Assembly (NCBI RefSeq): GCF_000972495.1
Contig: NZ_LATM01000007.1
Location: 1 to 64,000, forward strand
Reading direction: 5' to 3'
From: Hymenobacter terrenus
Lineage (GTDB): Bacteria; Bacteroidota; Bacteroidia; Cytophagales; Hymenobacteraceae
DNA: 64,000 bases
Shown: piece after piece, positions 28,185 through 37,672 of the stretch
Numbering within the stretch: position 1 is the stretch's first letter
Layout: every line of letters begins with the position of its first letter
Translations under genes and position numbers: made by a program
The notes under the pieces: model-generated
What the model was told of the DNA's origin: nothing
The model's database searches: none
The model's input: only the letters and a program-made list of their open reading frames with translations

Positions 28185-28619
28185 ATGGCAGACCACGCAG
28201 GCAAAGCCGTCTGGAACGGCGACATCAAAGGCAGCGGCACCCTTAGCACCCAAAGCGGAACCCTCAACGCGCCATACTCAGTTGGCAGCCGCTTCGAAGG
28301 CAAGCCCGGTGCCAACCCCGAGGAGCTTATCGGGGCCGCGCACGCCGGCTGCTACACCATGTACCTGACCAGTGTGCTCACCAAGCACGGCCACCAGGTG
28401 CAAAGCATTACCACGACCTCGACCGTGACGATGAACCCCAACAACGGCAGCCCCATCATCGAGCGCATCCACGTCAGCACCGAAGGCAACGTGAGTGGCG
28501 GCAACATCACAGCCGAGGATTTTCAGAAGCACGCCGAAGACGCGAAGACCAACTGCCCCGTTTCCCGCGCCCTGAGCGCAGTGCCCGAAATAACGCTGGA
28601 TGCCAAATTTGTCGGGTAA
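28185..28619 (+). CDS. OsmC-family organic hydroperoxide reductase
   Basis: Protein of 144 residues from ATG 28185 (MADHAGKAVWNGDIKGSGTL); the frame is open further upstream but without features. The two redox cysteines are visible, C56 in AAHAGCYTMY and C124 in KTNCPVSRAL, in the spacing of OsmC/Ohr thiol peroxidases that reduce organic peroxides in the cytoplasm. Length is typical. Transcribed away from GH3; a long palindromic repeat follows 15 bases after the stop and may end the transcript. Confidence 0.92.
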   Translation: MADHAGKAVWNGDIKGSGTLSTQSGTLNAPYSVGSRFEGKPGANPEELIGAAHAGCYTMYLTSVLTKHGHQVQSITTTSTVTMNPNNGSPIIERIHVSTEGNVSGGNITAEDFQKHAEDAKTNCPVSRALSAVPEITLDAKFVG

Positions 28620-28634
28620 AATAACATTGAGAAC

Positions 28635-28722
28635 GTCATGCTGAGCGCAGCCGAAGCATCTCTACCGCGAGAGTAAATAATTACTACTGCATGCGAGATG
28701 CTTCGGCCGCGCTCAGCATGAC
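28635..28722. repeat. Long palindromic repeat element, copy 1
   Basis: Inverted arms of 28 bases (28635-28662 and 28695-28722) with one mismatch, starting GTCATGCTGAGC and ending GCTCAGCATGAC, around a 32-base centre. The same arm sequence occurs at 57137-57250. The element lies between the OsmC and PH-like genes and could act as a terminator as well as being a mobile or REP-like repeat. Confidence 0.85.
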
Positions 28723-28770
28723 ATTTCTATTTTTACCCTTCAGTAAAATCTGCGTTCTAAATTTGCCTCT

Positions 28771-29265
28771 ATGCCCACTGGTACTACCCGCATCCGCCTC
28801 CGCCCCGCCAACACTTCCCGTATCCCTTTCTGGGGGCAATTAGCCATTGGCGCCTTCTGGCTGGCCTACGTACTATTTTCGATGTGGAGTGATAGCAACG
28901 TGCACGACTACCACTTTCTGCACTGGGTATTCCTCGTATTCACGTTCGTTTACATCGGCTACATTCTGGTGCACAATGCCCCCATTTTCGGCACCCAAAG
29001 CTACCTGGAGTTCACGCCTGGCTATATCGTGCACAAAAATGGCCTGTTTCGGCCCAAGCAAGTATTCGCCGCCGAAAATATTGCGACCCTGGAGCTAAAG
29101 CCGCTGCTGCTGCGCGTGCGCCAGAAAGACGGCGAAATCTACGCTCTCAACTTGCGGGAGGTGAAAGGCCGGCTGCGTAAAGTCAGCTTTCGGGAGCAGG
29201 TACGGCAGTTTGCGGCGCAGCACAACCTGCCCCTGCAGGAGGTAGCGCCAAATAGCGCGAGCTAG
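28771..29265 (+). CDS. Membrane protein with bacterial PH-like domain
   Basis: Protein of 164 residues. Two membrane segments lie near residues 21-40 (WGQLAIGAFWLAYVLFSMW) and 50-68 (HWVFLVFTFVYIGYILV). They are followed by a soluble beta-rich part (YLEFTPGYIVHKNGLF, ENIATLELKPLLLRVRQKDG) that looks like a short bacterial PH domain, and a C-terminal helix (VRQFAAQHNLPL). Function unknown; it probably sits in the inner membrane with the PH part in the cytoplasm. It converges with the Uma2 gene, and their stop codons share the four bases CTAG. Confidence 0.7.
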   Translation: MPTGTTRIRLRPANTSRIPFWGQLAIGAFWLAYVLFSMWSDSNVHDYHFLHWVFLVFTFVYIGYILVHNAPIFGTQSYLEFTPGYIVHKNGLFRPKQVFAAENIATLELKPLLLRVRQKDGEIYALNLREVKGRLRKVSFREQVRQFAAQHNLPLQEVAPNSAS

Positions 29266-29744
29266 TCGAACAGCTGGCTGACCACGATTTCGGCTCCCGT
29301 CACTGGGTCGGTCAGGGTCTGGCCATTGTAAAAATACTTGTACTTGCCCGGCTCCGAGAAAACGGCCACGGCTCGCAGCTCGGGCACCACCATCCAGTAC
29401 GACTGCACCCCGGCCGCGAAGTAGCGCCCAGCTTTTTCCAGCAACTCGGCAATGACCTGGGTAGGCGACAGAATCTCAATAGCTGTGCGCGGCACCACCG
29501 TCACAGCAGTGTAATCTGGCCCCACCGAATCGGGCAGTTCTCCTTCAGTGAATATGGCAACATCCGGAATCATCTTTGCTTCCGCGATGGCTAGGCTGAT
29601 TTCGGCCAGCACCTCGTAGCGGGTTTGCAAAAAATCTTCTACTTGTCGAACAAGGCGTTTTTGAATACGGGCGTGTTTCAGGCTGGGCATGGGCTTTCCG
29701 CGTTCCAGCTCGTAGTCAGAAATTTCTGGAGCAAGGGTTTCCAT
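29262..29744 (-). CDS. Uma2-family putative restriction endonuclease-like protein
   Basis: Protein of 160 residues of the Uma2 (DUF820) family, a PD-(D/E)XK nuclease fold. The catalytic pattern is recognisable as PDVAIF, then AIEILSPTQ and a later SYWMVVPELRAVAVF strand region. Uma2 proteins are abundant in cyanobacteria and Cytophagales, often in many copies; their role is not known. It stands alone between the PH-like gene and dnaA. The stop overlaps that of the convergent upstream neighbour in a shared CTAG. Confidence 0.88.
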   Translation of the reverse strand: METLAPEISDYELERGKPMPSLKHARIQKRLVRQVEDFLQTRYEVLAEISLAIAEAKMIPDVAIFTEGELPDSVGPDYTAVTVVPRTAIEILSPTQVIAELLEKAGRYFAAGVQSYWMVVPELRAVAVFSEPGKYKYFYNGQTLTDPVTGAEIVVSQLFD

Positions 29745-29796
29745 AAGAGGCTAAGGCTTTCTCAAATGTAACGAACCCCAGCTGGAAATAGGTGCC

Positions 29797-31353
29797 CTAC
29801 TTTTTCGCGAACTTCTTCCGCAGCTCGTCCACCTGGTCGCGGAATTTCTTATCCGAATCCACCAGGTCCGACACGGTTTGCACTGAGTGCATAACGGTGG
29901 TATGGTCGCGCCCACCGAAGTGAAAACCAATGGTTTTCAGGGTATGCGAGGTGTGGTGCTTGGCGAAATACATGGCCACCTGCCGGGCCGTCACCACTTC
30001 CTTTTTGCGGGTTTTGTCCTTCAGCAGCTCCACCGAAATGCCGAAGTAAGCGGCCACGGTCTTCTGAATGAAGTCGAGGTTGACTTCCGCCTCCACTTCC
30101 TCAATGATGTGGCGTAGGGCCTGCTTCACCATTTCCAGGTCGATATCGCGGCGCGACAGGCTACTCTGGGCCACCAATGAGGCGATGACACCTTCCAGCT
30201 CGCGCACGTTGGTGTGCACCGAGTTGGCGAGGTAGTCCACTACATGGTCCGGTGGAATGTCGATGCCGTCCTGCTCCATCTTGTTGCGGATGATGGCCAC
30301 CCGCGTTTCAAAGTCGGGGCTTTGTACATCGGCCGTTAAGCCCCATTTAAAGCGGTTCAGCAGTCGGTCTTCCAAGCCTAACAGGTCCTTGGGGGGCCGG
30401 TCCGAGGTCATCACAATCTGCTTGCCCGACTGGTGCAAATGATTGAAGATGTGAAAGAACATCTCCTGCGTCTTGCCTTTGTTGGCCAAGAACTGCACAT
30501 CGTCCAGAATCAGGGCATCGACTTGCAAATAGAAATTAGCAAAGTCCTGGACCTGCGCACGCTGCACGCTGTCGATGAACTGGTTGGTGAACTTCTCCGC
30601 CGACACATACAGCACAAACCGCTCAGGCGCGGTGGCTTTGATATGGTTGCCAATGGCCTGCACCAAGTGCGTTTTGCCCAGGCCTACGCCACCGTACACC
30701 ATCAGCGGGTTGAAGCTGGTGGTACCGGGCTTGTTAGCCACGGCCAAGCCCGCCGAACGAGCCAACCGGTTGCAGTCACCCTCGATGTAGTTGTCGAAGG
30801 TGTACGAGCCATTGAGTTGCGACGGCACTAGGTTGCCGTCCATCGGCCGGGCCGTGTCGAAGGGGTTGCGCGGCGGAGCCAGGGTATCGGCGGTCTGGTT
30901 ATTGATGCCGAAGTTGCCACGCGGCGTGGTGCGCACCGCTCCCGAAGCAACATAGCGGGCTGAGGCGGCGCGGGCGCTGCCAGCCAACGGGTTGCCCACG
31001 GCGGGCGGCGGGACCTGCGGCACGTCGCGCGGGTCGGGCGCAGCGGTTTTGCGGGGAGGGGGCAAGTGCAGGGCCCGGGGCGGTGCCTGGTCGTTACCCT
31101 GGTCTACCACCACGCTGTACTCGAGGCGGCCCTCGGAGCCCAGCTCTCGGAATAGCGCCCGGCGCAGCTCATCGACGTAGTGCTCCTCCAGCCAGTCGTA
31201 AAAATAGGCGCTGGGAACCTGGATGGTCAGCACGTTGCCCTTTAGCTCGACGGGCACTATGGGTTGGAACCAGGTCTTAAAACTCTGCTCCCCGATTTCC
31301 GCCGAGATGCTGCGCAAACAGCCAGCCCAAACCGTGCGAAAATCTTTGAGCAT
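29797..31353 (-). CDS. dnaA: Chromosomal replication initiator DnaA
   Basis: Protein of 518 residues that binds DnaA boxes at the origin and opens DNA for replication. The N-terminal domain I reads VWAGCLRSISAEIGEQSFKT. A Pro/Arg-rich linker (about 95-180) follows. The AAA+ domain carries Walker A GGVGLGKTHL and Walker B LILDDVQFL. The C-terminal DNA-binding domain carries the DnaA signature GGRDHTTVMHSV. The linker is longer than in E. coli. Only one imperfect DnaA box is seen upstream (31452-31460), so the gene is probably not next to the origin. The metallophosphatase gene lies 150 bases upstream on the same strand. Confidence 0.98.
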   Translation of the reverse strand: MLKDFRTVWAGCLRSISAEIGEQSFKTWFQPIVPVELKGNVLTIQVPSAYFYDWLEEHYVDELRRALFRELGSEGRLEYSVVVDQGNDQAPPRALHLPPPRKTAAPDPRDVPQVPPPAVGNPLAGSARAASARYVASGAVRTTPRGNFGINNQTADTLAPPRNPFDTARPMDGNLVPSQLNGSYTFDNYIEGDCNRLARSAGLAVANKPGTTSFNPLMVYGGVGLGKTHLVQAIGNHIKATAPERFVLYVSAEKFTNQFIDSVQRAQVQDFANFYLQVDALILDDVQFLANKGKTQEMFFHIFNHLHQSGKQIVMTSDRPPKDLLGLEDRLLNRFKWGLTADVQSPDFETRVAIIRNKMEQDGIDIPPDHVVDYLANSVHTNVRELEGVIASLVAQSSLSRRDIDLEMVKQALRHIIEEVEAEVNLDFIQKTVAAYFGISVELLKDKTRKKEVVTARQVAMYFAKHHTSHTLKTIGFHFGGRDHTTVMHSVQTVSDLVDSDKKFRDQVDELRKKFAKK

Positions 31354-31505
31354 GAGAGTAATTAGACATTAAACCGGAGCTAACCGGAGACAAAAAAAGC
31401 AACGAAAGCAGTGGCTGTACAGTAGCCTGTTTTTTTAGAGGGGGACAAAATTGTGGAAAACTCTGCACTTAAAAAAGCCTGAAATCACTTGTTTTTGTCG
31501 TGCTT

Positions 31506-32444
31506 TTAACAGGCCGCCCGAACCGGCACCACGCTGGCACTGGCTAACCCAGGCCGCTTCTTTTTCACTGAAAATTCGTAGTCGAGCCTTCCTAAATTTA
31601 TACCTGACCAGCCTACTTGGTTTATCAAAGTGGAGTGGCCATCGGAGCTGGCAATGGGCTCCGGCGCCTCCATAAACGTGTGCGTATGGCCGCCCAATAT
31701 CAGGTCAATGCCCGACACCTGAGCAGCAAGCTTCCGGTCGTCGAGCTTGGCGTCGGCGTACTTGTAGCCGAGGTGTGAGAGGCAGATGACCATGTCGCAT
31801 TTATCAATTTGGCGCAGCTGAGCTACCATCTCTTTGGCTTTGGTCACGGGGTCGAGGTAGGTGGTGGCGCCGAAATTCTTGTCGGCTACCAAACCCGCAA
31901 GCTCAATACCAAGGCCGAATACACCAATGCGGACGCCTTGCTTCTCGAACACCTTATAGGGCGCAAACTGGCCTGCCAAAGGGGTTTTCGAGAAGTCATA
32001 GTTTGCGATGAGGAACGGGAAGGTAGCATTAGGCAACTGGCGCTGAAGTCCGTCCAGGCCGTTGTCAAAGTCGTGGTTGCCCAAGGTACTGGCGTCGTAG
32101 GCCATCTGGCTCATAAGCTTGTACTCCAACTCGCCCCCGAAGAAATTGAAGTACGGCGTGCCCTGGAAGATGTCGCCCGAGTCGAGCAGCAGCACATTGG
32201 GCTCTTTGCTGCGAATGTCTTTGATGAGGGCCGCGCGTCGCGCCATGCCTCCCAGCCCGGCCCATTGCCCACCGTTGTCAGGAAAGGGCTCGATGCGGGA
32301 GTGCAGGTCATTGGTATGCAGAATGGTGAGGCGAACGGGAGCCTTGCCAGTAATGGCTGCTTCGGCCGAACTTGCCAAGCCGCCCAACACAGTGAGACCA
32401 GCGGTACCAAGCAGGGAATTGCGGAGAAAATCGCGGCGTTTCAT
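31506..32444 (-). CDS. 5'-nucleotidase-type metallophosphatase (N-terminal half protein)
   Basis: Protein of 312 residues with a twin-arginine-like signal (MKRRDFLRNSLLG). It carries the calcineurin-like metallophosphatase motifs LTILHTNDLHSR, LLLDSGDIFQG, LGNHDFDNG and LILGGHTHTF, which bind the two metal ions in the UshA/5'-nucleotidase family. The nucleotide-specificity C-terminal domain is absent and is encoded by the separate gene just upstream at 32533. The two products together should equal a normal periplasmic 5'-nucleotidase that releases phosphate from nucleotides. The C-terminus (VSVKKKRPGLASAS) is unusual and Ala/Val-rich. Confidence 0.92.
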   Translation of the reverse strand: MKRRDFLRNSLLGTAGLTVLGGLASSAEAAITGKAPVRLTILHTNDLHSRIEPFPDNGGQWAGLGGMARRAALIKDIRSKEPNVLLLDSGDIFQGTPYFNFFGGELEYKLMSQMAYDASTLGNHDFDNGLDGLQRQLPNATFPFLIANYDFSKTPLAGQFAPYKVFEKQGVRIGVFGLGIELAGLVADKNFGATTYLDPVTKAKEMVAQLRQIDKCDMVICLSHLGYKYADAKLDDRKLAAQVSGIDLILGGHTHTFMEAPEPIASSDGHSTLINQVGWSGINLGRLDYEFSVKKKRPGLASASVVPVRAAC

Positions 32445-32532
32445 AAAGAGAAATTAAAAATTATGCGTTAAAAGCCTGAGGGCAAGACAGCATCGACACG
32501 GAATGGGATTAACCTTTTTGACTCCTCAATTT

Positions 32533-33300
32533 TTAATTACCTCTGACCCGGCCTTCCACCTTCGCCGTTACGGGCTGGCCGGCTTTGGTCAGGTTGCGGA
32601 TGTGGTCGGCAATGGCGGTGCGGAGCAGGATATTGGTGTGGCGGGGCGCGAGGGACTTAAAAAATACCATGTTGTCGCCGCCGCTGGCCAAGTAGTCGGA
32701 AATGGCAATCGGCCAGGTTCTGTCCATATTGGCATCGAAAAGCTGGCTGCCAATACGGATATCTTTAGGCTGGCCGTCGAAGGTGACGGTGTAGGTAGCA
32801 CCGGATATGGCCATTTTGATGTGGGCGGCATATTCGAACAGCTGCTGAACCACTGACCCCGGCGCGTCGAGCACCACCAGCTCGTTCTCAAACGGCATCA
32901 GCTCAAATACTGACCCTAAGGTGATGGGGCCGGCCGCGAAGCCGGCGCGCAGGCCTCCGTTAGTCATCACGCCCAATGGAATGGACTCACTCAAGGCTTT
33001 GCTGGCGCGCTCCCGCTGCAAGTCGGCCACGAAATTGGCCAATGGCGACTCGCCCAGACTTTTGACGAGGGGCACCGGGGCAGTACCGAGCACCTCGGTC
33101 ATTTGGGAAGTCACTTTGTCGTGATACGGCGCGATGATGGCCGCGATGGCTGGGTCCTCGGCTTGTGTTTTGCGCACTGGCTGGCTCGTGACTGGGGCAA
33201 AATGGGCCGTGGGGACGTAAGCGGCGCGCTGGCAGCCTGGCGCAATTGCCAAGGCAAACAGCGAGGGGGCGAGCACGGCGCGAAAGGATTTTTGCGGCAT
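32533..33300 (-). CDS. 5'-nucleotidase C-terminal-domain lipoprotein
   Basis: Protein of 255 residues from ATG 33300 (MPQKSFRAVLAPSLFALA), with a lipoprotein signal ending AIAPGC; the open frame upstream has no plausible start. The body is the 5'-nucleotidase C-terminal domain: ESPLANFVADLQRE, VMTNGGLRAGFAAGPIT, LMPFENELVVLD and SDYLASGGDNMVFF, which form the nucleotide-binding pocket. It is followed 88 bases downstream by the metallophosphatase gene, so the two halves of the enzyme are encoded as a lipoprotein and an exported protein in one transcription unit. This split form is known in Cytophagales. Confidence 0.9.
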   Translation of the reverse strand: MPQKSFRAVLAPSLFALAIAPGCQRAAYVPTAHFAPVTSQPVRKTQAEDPAIAAIIAPYHDKVTSQMTEVLGTAPVPLVKSLGESPLANFVADLQRERASKALSESIPLGVMTNGGLRAGFAAGPITLGSVFELMPFENELVVLDAPGSVVQQLFEYAAHIKMAISGATYTVTFDGQPKDIRIGSQLFDANMDRTWPIAISDYLASGGDNMVFFKSLAPRHTNILLRTAIADHIRNLTKAGQPVTAKVEGRVRGN

Positions 33301-33495
33301 GAGTTTGAAGAAACAAGCGACGAGTAAGGCAACTTTCTTTAATTGCAAAGCTACGATACCAGTTCGGCCTACTGCGGTGGTTGCAAGTAGTAGCAACGGA
33401 CGCTTCGGGGCACAATCGGTATCTTTCGGCCTGTTTTCGGCCAGCCCTGCCCAGAAGCAGACCCGTTATTAGTGTTGCCCAAGAGCCCACCATCT

Positions 33496-35280
33496 ATGTC
33501 CGATACCCCGGTCGCCGCGCCCGTTTCCTTCGTTGAATTTCCGGCCGTAACCACTGCGGAGTGGCAGGCCCGCCTGGCCCGCGACCTCAAAGGCCAGGAC
33601 CCTACCACCCTGCGCTGGCCGCTGCCCGATGGCTTTAGTGTGGAGCCGTTTTATCATCGCGAAGCCTGGACGACGCTGGGGGGCCCACCGCCGCCCCTGC
33701 CCCACCCTGCAACGCCGTGGCTGAACGTCCCGGCCCTAACCGTCGCGGCAGATACCGACGGCCGGACGCAAATCGACCAGGCCGCCGCGGCCTTAGCGGC
33801 GGGGGCCGATGGCGTCCACTTCATCCTGGCCAGCTCTACGCCTTTCGCGGTGCATTACCTGGCCGAGCAGTTGCCACTGGCACGCACCTTCGTGGGCTAT
33901 ACGGTAACGACCGGGCCTGATGCGCTGCTCAGCCAGTTGGTGGATGCCGCGCCCGGCACGCCCCTGCGCGGCTTCTTGCGGTTTACACCCGAGCAGGTGC
34001 CCGAAGGGGCCGAAGCGGCTGATTACCGGGCGGCCCTGCGGCGCTGCGTGAGTCTGACCACGGGCATGCCCGATTTCCGGGCGCTGGCTGTGAATGGAGC
34101 CTTCTTCGGCAACCGCGGGGCCACCGCTACCCAACAGATTGCCTTTAGTCTGAACACGGCAGTAGCCCTACTGGCGGAGCTGCCCAGCGACGACCTCAGC
34201 GCGGCGCAGGTCGCGGCCAGCCTGCACCTGCACCTGGCCATCACCCCCAGCTACTTCCCCGAAATGGCCAAGCTGCGGGCTTTTCGGCGGCTGTGGGCCA
34301 CGCTGCTGCACAGCTTTGGCCTGCCAGCCGAGCTGAACCACCGCTTGCGAATTCACGCCGCCACTTCCTCCTGGACCCAGACGACGCTCGACCCGCACAC
34401 CAACCTACTACGCCATACCACCGAGGCTATGAGCGCAGTGCTGGGCGGGGCCGATTCGCTGTCGGTGGCGCCCTTCGACAGCTTATTTGCTGAGGACAAC
34501 GAGTTTTCGGCCCGCTTGGCTCGCAACCTTTCGGTGCTGCTGCGCGAAGAGTCGGGACTTGGCCACGTGCAGGACCCAGCGGCGGGCTCCTATTTTCTCG
34601 AAACCCTGACCGACCAGCTCGCGCAGGAGGCCTGGATGCTGTTTCAGCGTATTGAGGCAGCCGGTGGGCTGCCGCAGGCGCGTAGTCAGGCCATGAAGGA
34701 CATCAGGGACGTGGCGAGCGAAACTTTCCGGCGCATTGCCGCCGGGCAGCAGGTAATTGTGGGCACCAACCGCTTCCAGAGCCGGGAGGAGCGGTTCAGC
34801 TTCAACCCCAAAAAGCTTCTGCGCTCGGCGGCCTTCGACGTGACCCGCGCCGCCTATCCAACCGAAGTGCTGCGGCTGGCCACGGCCCTGCACTTCGAGC
34901 GCCGTGAGCGCAAGAGCCGGCGCGCGGCCATTGTGCTGCTGGGCACCAACACCAACCAGGTTATTATGGACACGTTCGTGAGCATGCTGATGCCCCACGA
35001 GCGGCCCGAAATCGCGGCCAGCCACCCGCCGGGCACGCTGTCGCTGCTGTACTCTTCCCCCGAGGAAGCAACGCTGATGTATGCCACACCAGAGCAATTT
35101 CAGCGCTTTGCCCGTTTCATTTACCAGATTCCGACCGAGAAGCAGCACTTTATTCCGCCGGCCTTGCTCAGCGCCGACCTGCCCACGCTGCAAGAGGCGG
35201 TGCGCGTGTTTGGCTTCCACGAAATGAAGGTGCAGGGCTACACCACGGAGGAGGTGCTGGCGCGCCTGCAAGGGAGGTAG
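33496..35280 (+). CDS. mutA: Methylmalonyl-CoA mutase small (non-catalytic) subunit
   Basis: Protein of 594 residues from ATG 33496 (MSDTPVAAPVSFVEFPAVT); a GTG 24 bases upstream is less likely. It has the mutase TIM-barrel domain (LARDLKGQDPTTLRWPLPDG, FAVHYLAEQLPLA, FPEMAKLRAFRRLWATLL, DPHTNLLRHTTEAMSAVLGG, DPAAGSYFLE). It ends without a full B12-binding domain, so it is the small, structural subunit of a heterodimer. The partner mutB starts 99 bases downstream. Together they interconvert succinyl-CoA and (R)-methylmalonyl-CoA, in propionate metabolism. Confidence 0.93.
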   Translation: MSDTPVAAPVSFVEFPAVTTAEWQARLARDLKGQDPTTLRWPLPDGFSVEPFYHREAWTTLGGPPPPLPHPATPWLNVPALTVAADTDGRTQIDQAAAALAAGADGVHFILASSTPFAVHYLAEQLPLARTFVGYTVTTGPDALLSQLVDAAPGTPLRGFLRFTPEQVPEGAEAADYRAALRRCVSLTTGMPDFRALAVNGAFFGNRGATATQQIAFSLNTAVALLAELPSDDLSAAQVAASLHLHLAITPSYFPEMAKLRAFRRLWATLLHSFGLPAELNHRLRIHAATSSWTQTTLDPHTNLLRHTTEAMSAVLGGADSLSVAPFDSLFAEDNEFSARLARNLSVLLREESGLGHVQDPAAGSYFLETLTDQLAQEAWMLFQRIEAAGGLPQARSQAMKDIRDVASETFRRIAAGQQVIVGTNRFQSREERFSFNPKKLLRSAAFDVTRAAYPTEVLRLATALHFERRERKSRRAAIVLLGTNTNQVIMDTFVSMLMPHERPEIAASHPPGTLSLLYSSPEEATLMYATPEQFQRFARFIYQIPTEKQHFIPPALLSADLPTLQEAVRVFGFHEMKVQGYTTEEVLARLQGR

Positions 35281-35379
35281 TAGTTAATTGTAAATTTTTG
35301 ATTATGAAGCAGTATTCGAATGTGTTTAGATAAATGCAGGCCTGTCAACCATTCATAATTTATAGTCCAGAATTGTTCC

Positions 35380-37575
35380 ATGAAACCTGATTTCTCTGCC
35401 ATCCCTTACAACGCCGCCCCCAGCATCGTGGCCGCGCCGGAAACTGCCGTTACGCTTACGCCGGAGGGCATTCCCATCAAGGCTACTTATAGGCCAGAGG
35501 ACGTGGCGAATCTCGACCACCTGGGTTTTGGAGCGGGGCAAGCGCCTTACCTGCGCGGGCCCTACGCCAGCATGTACGTGCAGAACCCGTGGACCATCCG
35601 CCAATACGCGGGGTTTTCGACGGCAGAGGCATCGAACGCATTCTACCGCCGCAACCTGGCTGGCGGGCAGAAAGGCTTGAGCGTGGCCTTCGACCTGGCC
35701 ACGCACCGGGGGTATGACTCCGACCACCCGCGGGTGCAGGGCGACGTGGGCAAGGCTGGCGTGGCCATCGACTCGGTAGAGGACATGAAGATTCTCTTCG
35801 ACCAGATTCCGCTCGACCAGATGTCGGTGTCGATGACCATGAATGGGGCGGTGCTGCCGGTGCTGGCCTTCTACATCGTGGCGGCCGAGGAGCAAGGCGT
35901 GAGCCCTGACAAGCTGGCCGGCACCATTCAGAACGACATTCTGAAGGAGTTTATGGTGCGGAATACCTACATCTACCCGCCCGGGCCGAGCATGCGCATC
36001 ATCGCCGATATTTTCAGCTACACGGCGGCATACATGCCCAAGTTCAACTCGATTTCCATCTCGGGCTACCACATGCAGGAGGCCGGCGCTACCGCCGACC
36101 TGGAGCTGGCCTACACCCTGGCCGACGGCCTGGAATACGTGCGCGCCGGCCTCGCGGCGGGCATGAAGATTGACGAGTTTGCCCCGCGCCTGTCCTTTTT
36201 CTGGGCCATTGGCATGAACCACTTCATGGAAATTGCCAAGCTGCGCGCTGGGCGGTTGCTGTGGGCCAAGCTGATGAAGCAGTTCAACCCCAGCAACCCC
36301 AAGAGTCTGGCCCTGCGCACTCACTGCCAAACCTCCGGCTACTCCCTCACCGAGCAGGACCCTTACAACAACGTGGCCCGCACCACCATTGAGGCACTGG
36401 CCGCGGCGCTCGGCGGCACCCAGAGCCTGCACACCAACGCCCTCGACGAAGCCATTGCCCTGCCCACCGACTTCTCGGCGCGCATTGCCCGCAACACCCA
36501 GCTCTACCTCCAGCACGAAACCGACATCACCAAAGTCGTGGACCCCTGGGGCGGCTCCTACTACGTCGAAACCCTCACCCACGAGCTGGCCGACAAGGCC
36601 TGGGCCCTCATCCAGGAAGTAGAGGAGCTGGGCGGCATGGCCAAGGCCATCGAAACCGGCCTGCCCAAGCTGCGCATCGAAGAAGCCGCCGCCCGTAAGC
36701 AAGCCCGCATCGACTCGGGCAAGGAAATCATCGTGGGCGTGAACAAGTACCAGACCACCGAGAAAACCGAGGTCGAAGTGCTGGACATTGACAACGACGC
36801 GGTGCGCGAAAGCCAGATTGCCCGGCTCAAGAAAATTCGCGCTGAGCGAGATAACGTAGCTGTGAAAGTGGCTTTAGCCGCCCTCACCGAAGCCGCCGGA
36901 ATCAGGGTTGAGGAGTTAAAAGCGAAGAGTGAAGAGCTAAGAGTTGAGGGAGAAAAAACAACTCTTAACTCTTCACTTTTAACTTCTAACTTACTGGCCT
37001 TAGCCGTAGAAGCCGCCCGCGCCCGAGCCACGCTGGGCGAAATCTCCGACGCTCTTGAGGCTCAGTACGGCCGGCACCAGGCCACGACCCGCACCGTAGC
37101 GGGCGTGTATTCGCAGGAAATGGATTACAACGAAGCGTTCGCCACCGCCCGCGCCGCCGCCGAAGCCTTTGCCGCCCGCGAAGGCCGCCGCCCCCGCATG
37201 CTGGTTGCCAAAATGGGCCAGGACGGCCACGACCGCGGCGCCAAAATCATCGCCACCAGCTTCGCCGACGTGGGCTTCGACGTCGACATTGCTCCCCTCT
37301 TCCAAACGCCCGCCGAAGTAGCCCGTCAGGCTGCCGACAACGACGTGCACGTGGTGGGCGTGAGCAGCCTCGCCGCCGGCCACAAAACCCTGCTGCCCCA
37401 GCTGCTCACGGAGCTGAAGCAACTTGGCCGCGAGGATATTCTGGTCATTGCCGGCGGCGTGATTCCGGCTCAGGACTACGGCTTTTTATACGCAGCCGGC
37501 GTGGCGGGGGTGTACGGGCCGGGAACGGTCATCGCCACGGCGGCGCAGGAGATTCTGGCGAAGCTGGGGGAGTAG
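35380..37575 (+). CDS. mutB: Methylmalonyl-CoA mutase large catalytic subunit
   Basis: Cytoplasmic B12 enzyme of 731 residues that rearranges methylmalonyl-CoA and succinyl-CoA. The catalytic TIM barrel (about 1-500) shows [66 protein letters not shown] and [10 protein letters not shown]. The cobalamin-binding domain has the lower-ligand motif DGHDRG (D615, H617, G620) and GVSSLAAGH. Between the two domains, about residues 510-538 are encoded by an imperfect palindrome (36906-36990) that looks like an in-frame DNA insertion; it is lysine-, serine- and leucine-rich and unlike the rest. The start at 35380 gives the usual N-terminus. Operon with mutA. Confidence 0.96.
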   Translation: MKPDFSAIPYNAAPSIVAAPETAVTLTPEGIPIKATYRPEDVANLDHLGFGAGQAPYLRGPYASMYVQNPWTIRQYAGFSTAEASNAFYRRNLAGGQKGLSVAFDLATHRGYDSDHPRVQGDVGKAGVAIDSVEDMKILFDQIPLDQMSVSMTMNGAVLPVLAFYIVAAEEQGVSPDKLAGTIQNDILKEFMVRNTYIYPPGPSMRIIADIFSYTAAYMPKFNSISISGYHMQEAGATADLELAYTLADGLEYVRAGLAAGMKIDEFAPRLSFFWAIGMNHFMEIAKLRAGRLLWAKLMKQFNPSNPKSLALRTHCQTSGYSLTEQDPYNNVARTTIEALAAALGGTQSLHTNALDEAIALPTDFSARIARNTQLYLQHETDITKVVDPWGGSYYVETLTHELADKAWALIQEVEELGGMAKAIETGLPKLRIEEAAARKQARIDSGKEIIVGVNKYQTTEKTEVEVLDIDNDAVRESQIARLKKIRAERDNVAVKVALAALTEAAGIRVEELKAKSEELRVEGEKTTLNSSLLTSNLLALAVEAARARATLGEISDALEAQYGRHQATTRTVAGVYSQEMDYNEAFATARAAAEAFAAREGRRPRMLVAKMGQDGHDRGAKIIATSFADVGFDVDIAPLFQTPAEVARQAADNDVHVVGVSSLAAGHKTLLPQLLTELKQLGREDILVIAGGVIPAQDYGFLYAAGVAGVYGPGTVIATAAQEILAKLGE
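36906..36990. repeat. Palindromic insertion inside mutB, in frame
   Basis: Inverted repeat inside the mutB coding region. The left arm (36906-36946) and right arm (36959-36990) pair over the cores GTTAAAAG, TGAAGAG and TAAGAGTTG; the left arm has 7 extra bases (CGAAGAG), apparently an internal duplication. It is AT-rich and differs from the GC-rich flanks. It adds about 28 residues to the linker before the B12 domain without breaking the frame. Confidence 0.75.
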
Positions 37576-37672
37576 GATTTATCATTTTACCTGCTGGCAT
37601 ACTAGAATACCGCTCAAATTAAAATTAATTAATCAAATTTGATATTATTCATTTTTTAATTACACACTTCGG

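Noticed and set aside
31354..31505. Replication origin next to dnaA
   Set aside because: Only one imperfect DnaA box (31452-31460) and no AT-rich unwinding region or box cluster.
35353..36702. 449-codon minus-strand frame opposite mutB
   Set aside because: Antisense shadow; mutB on the plus strand has all catalytic motifs.
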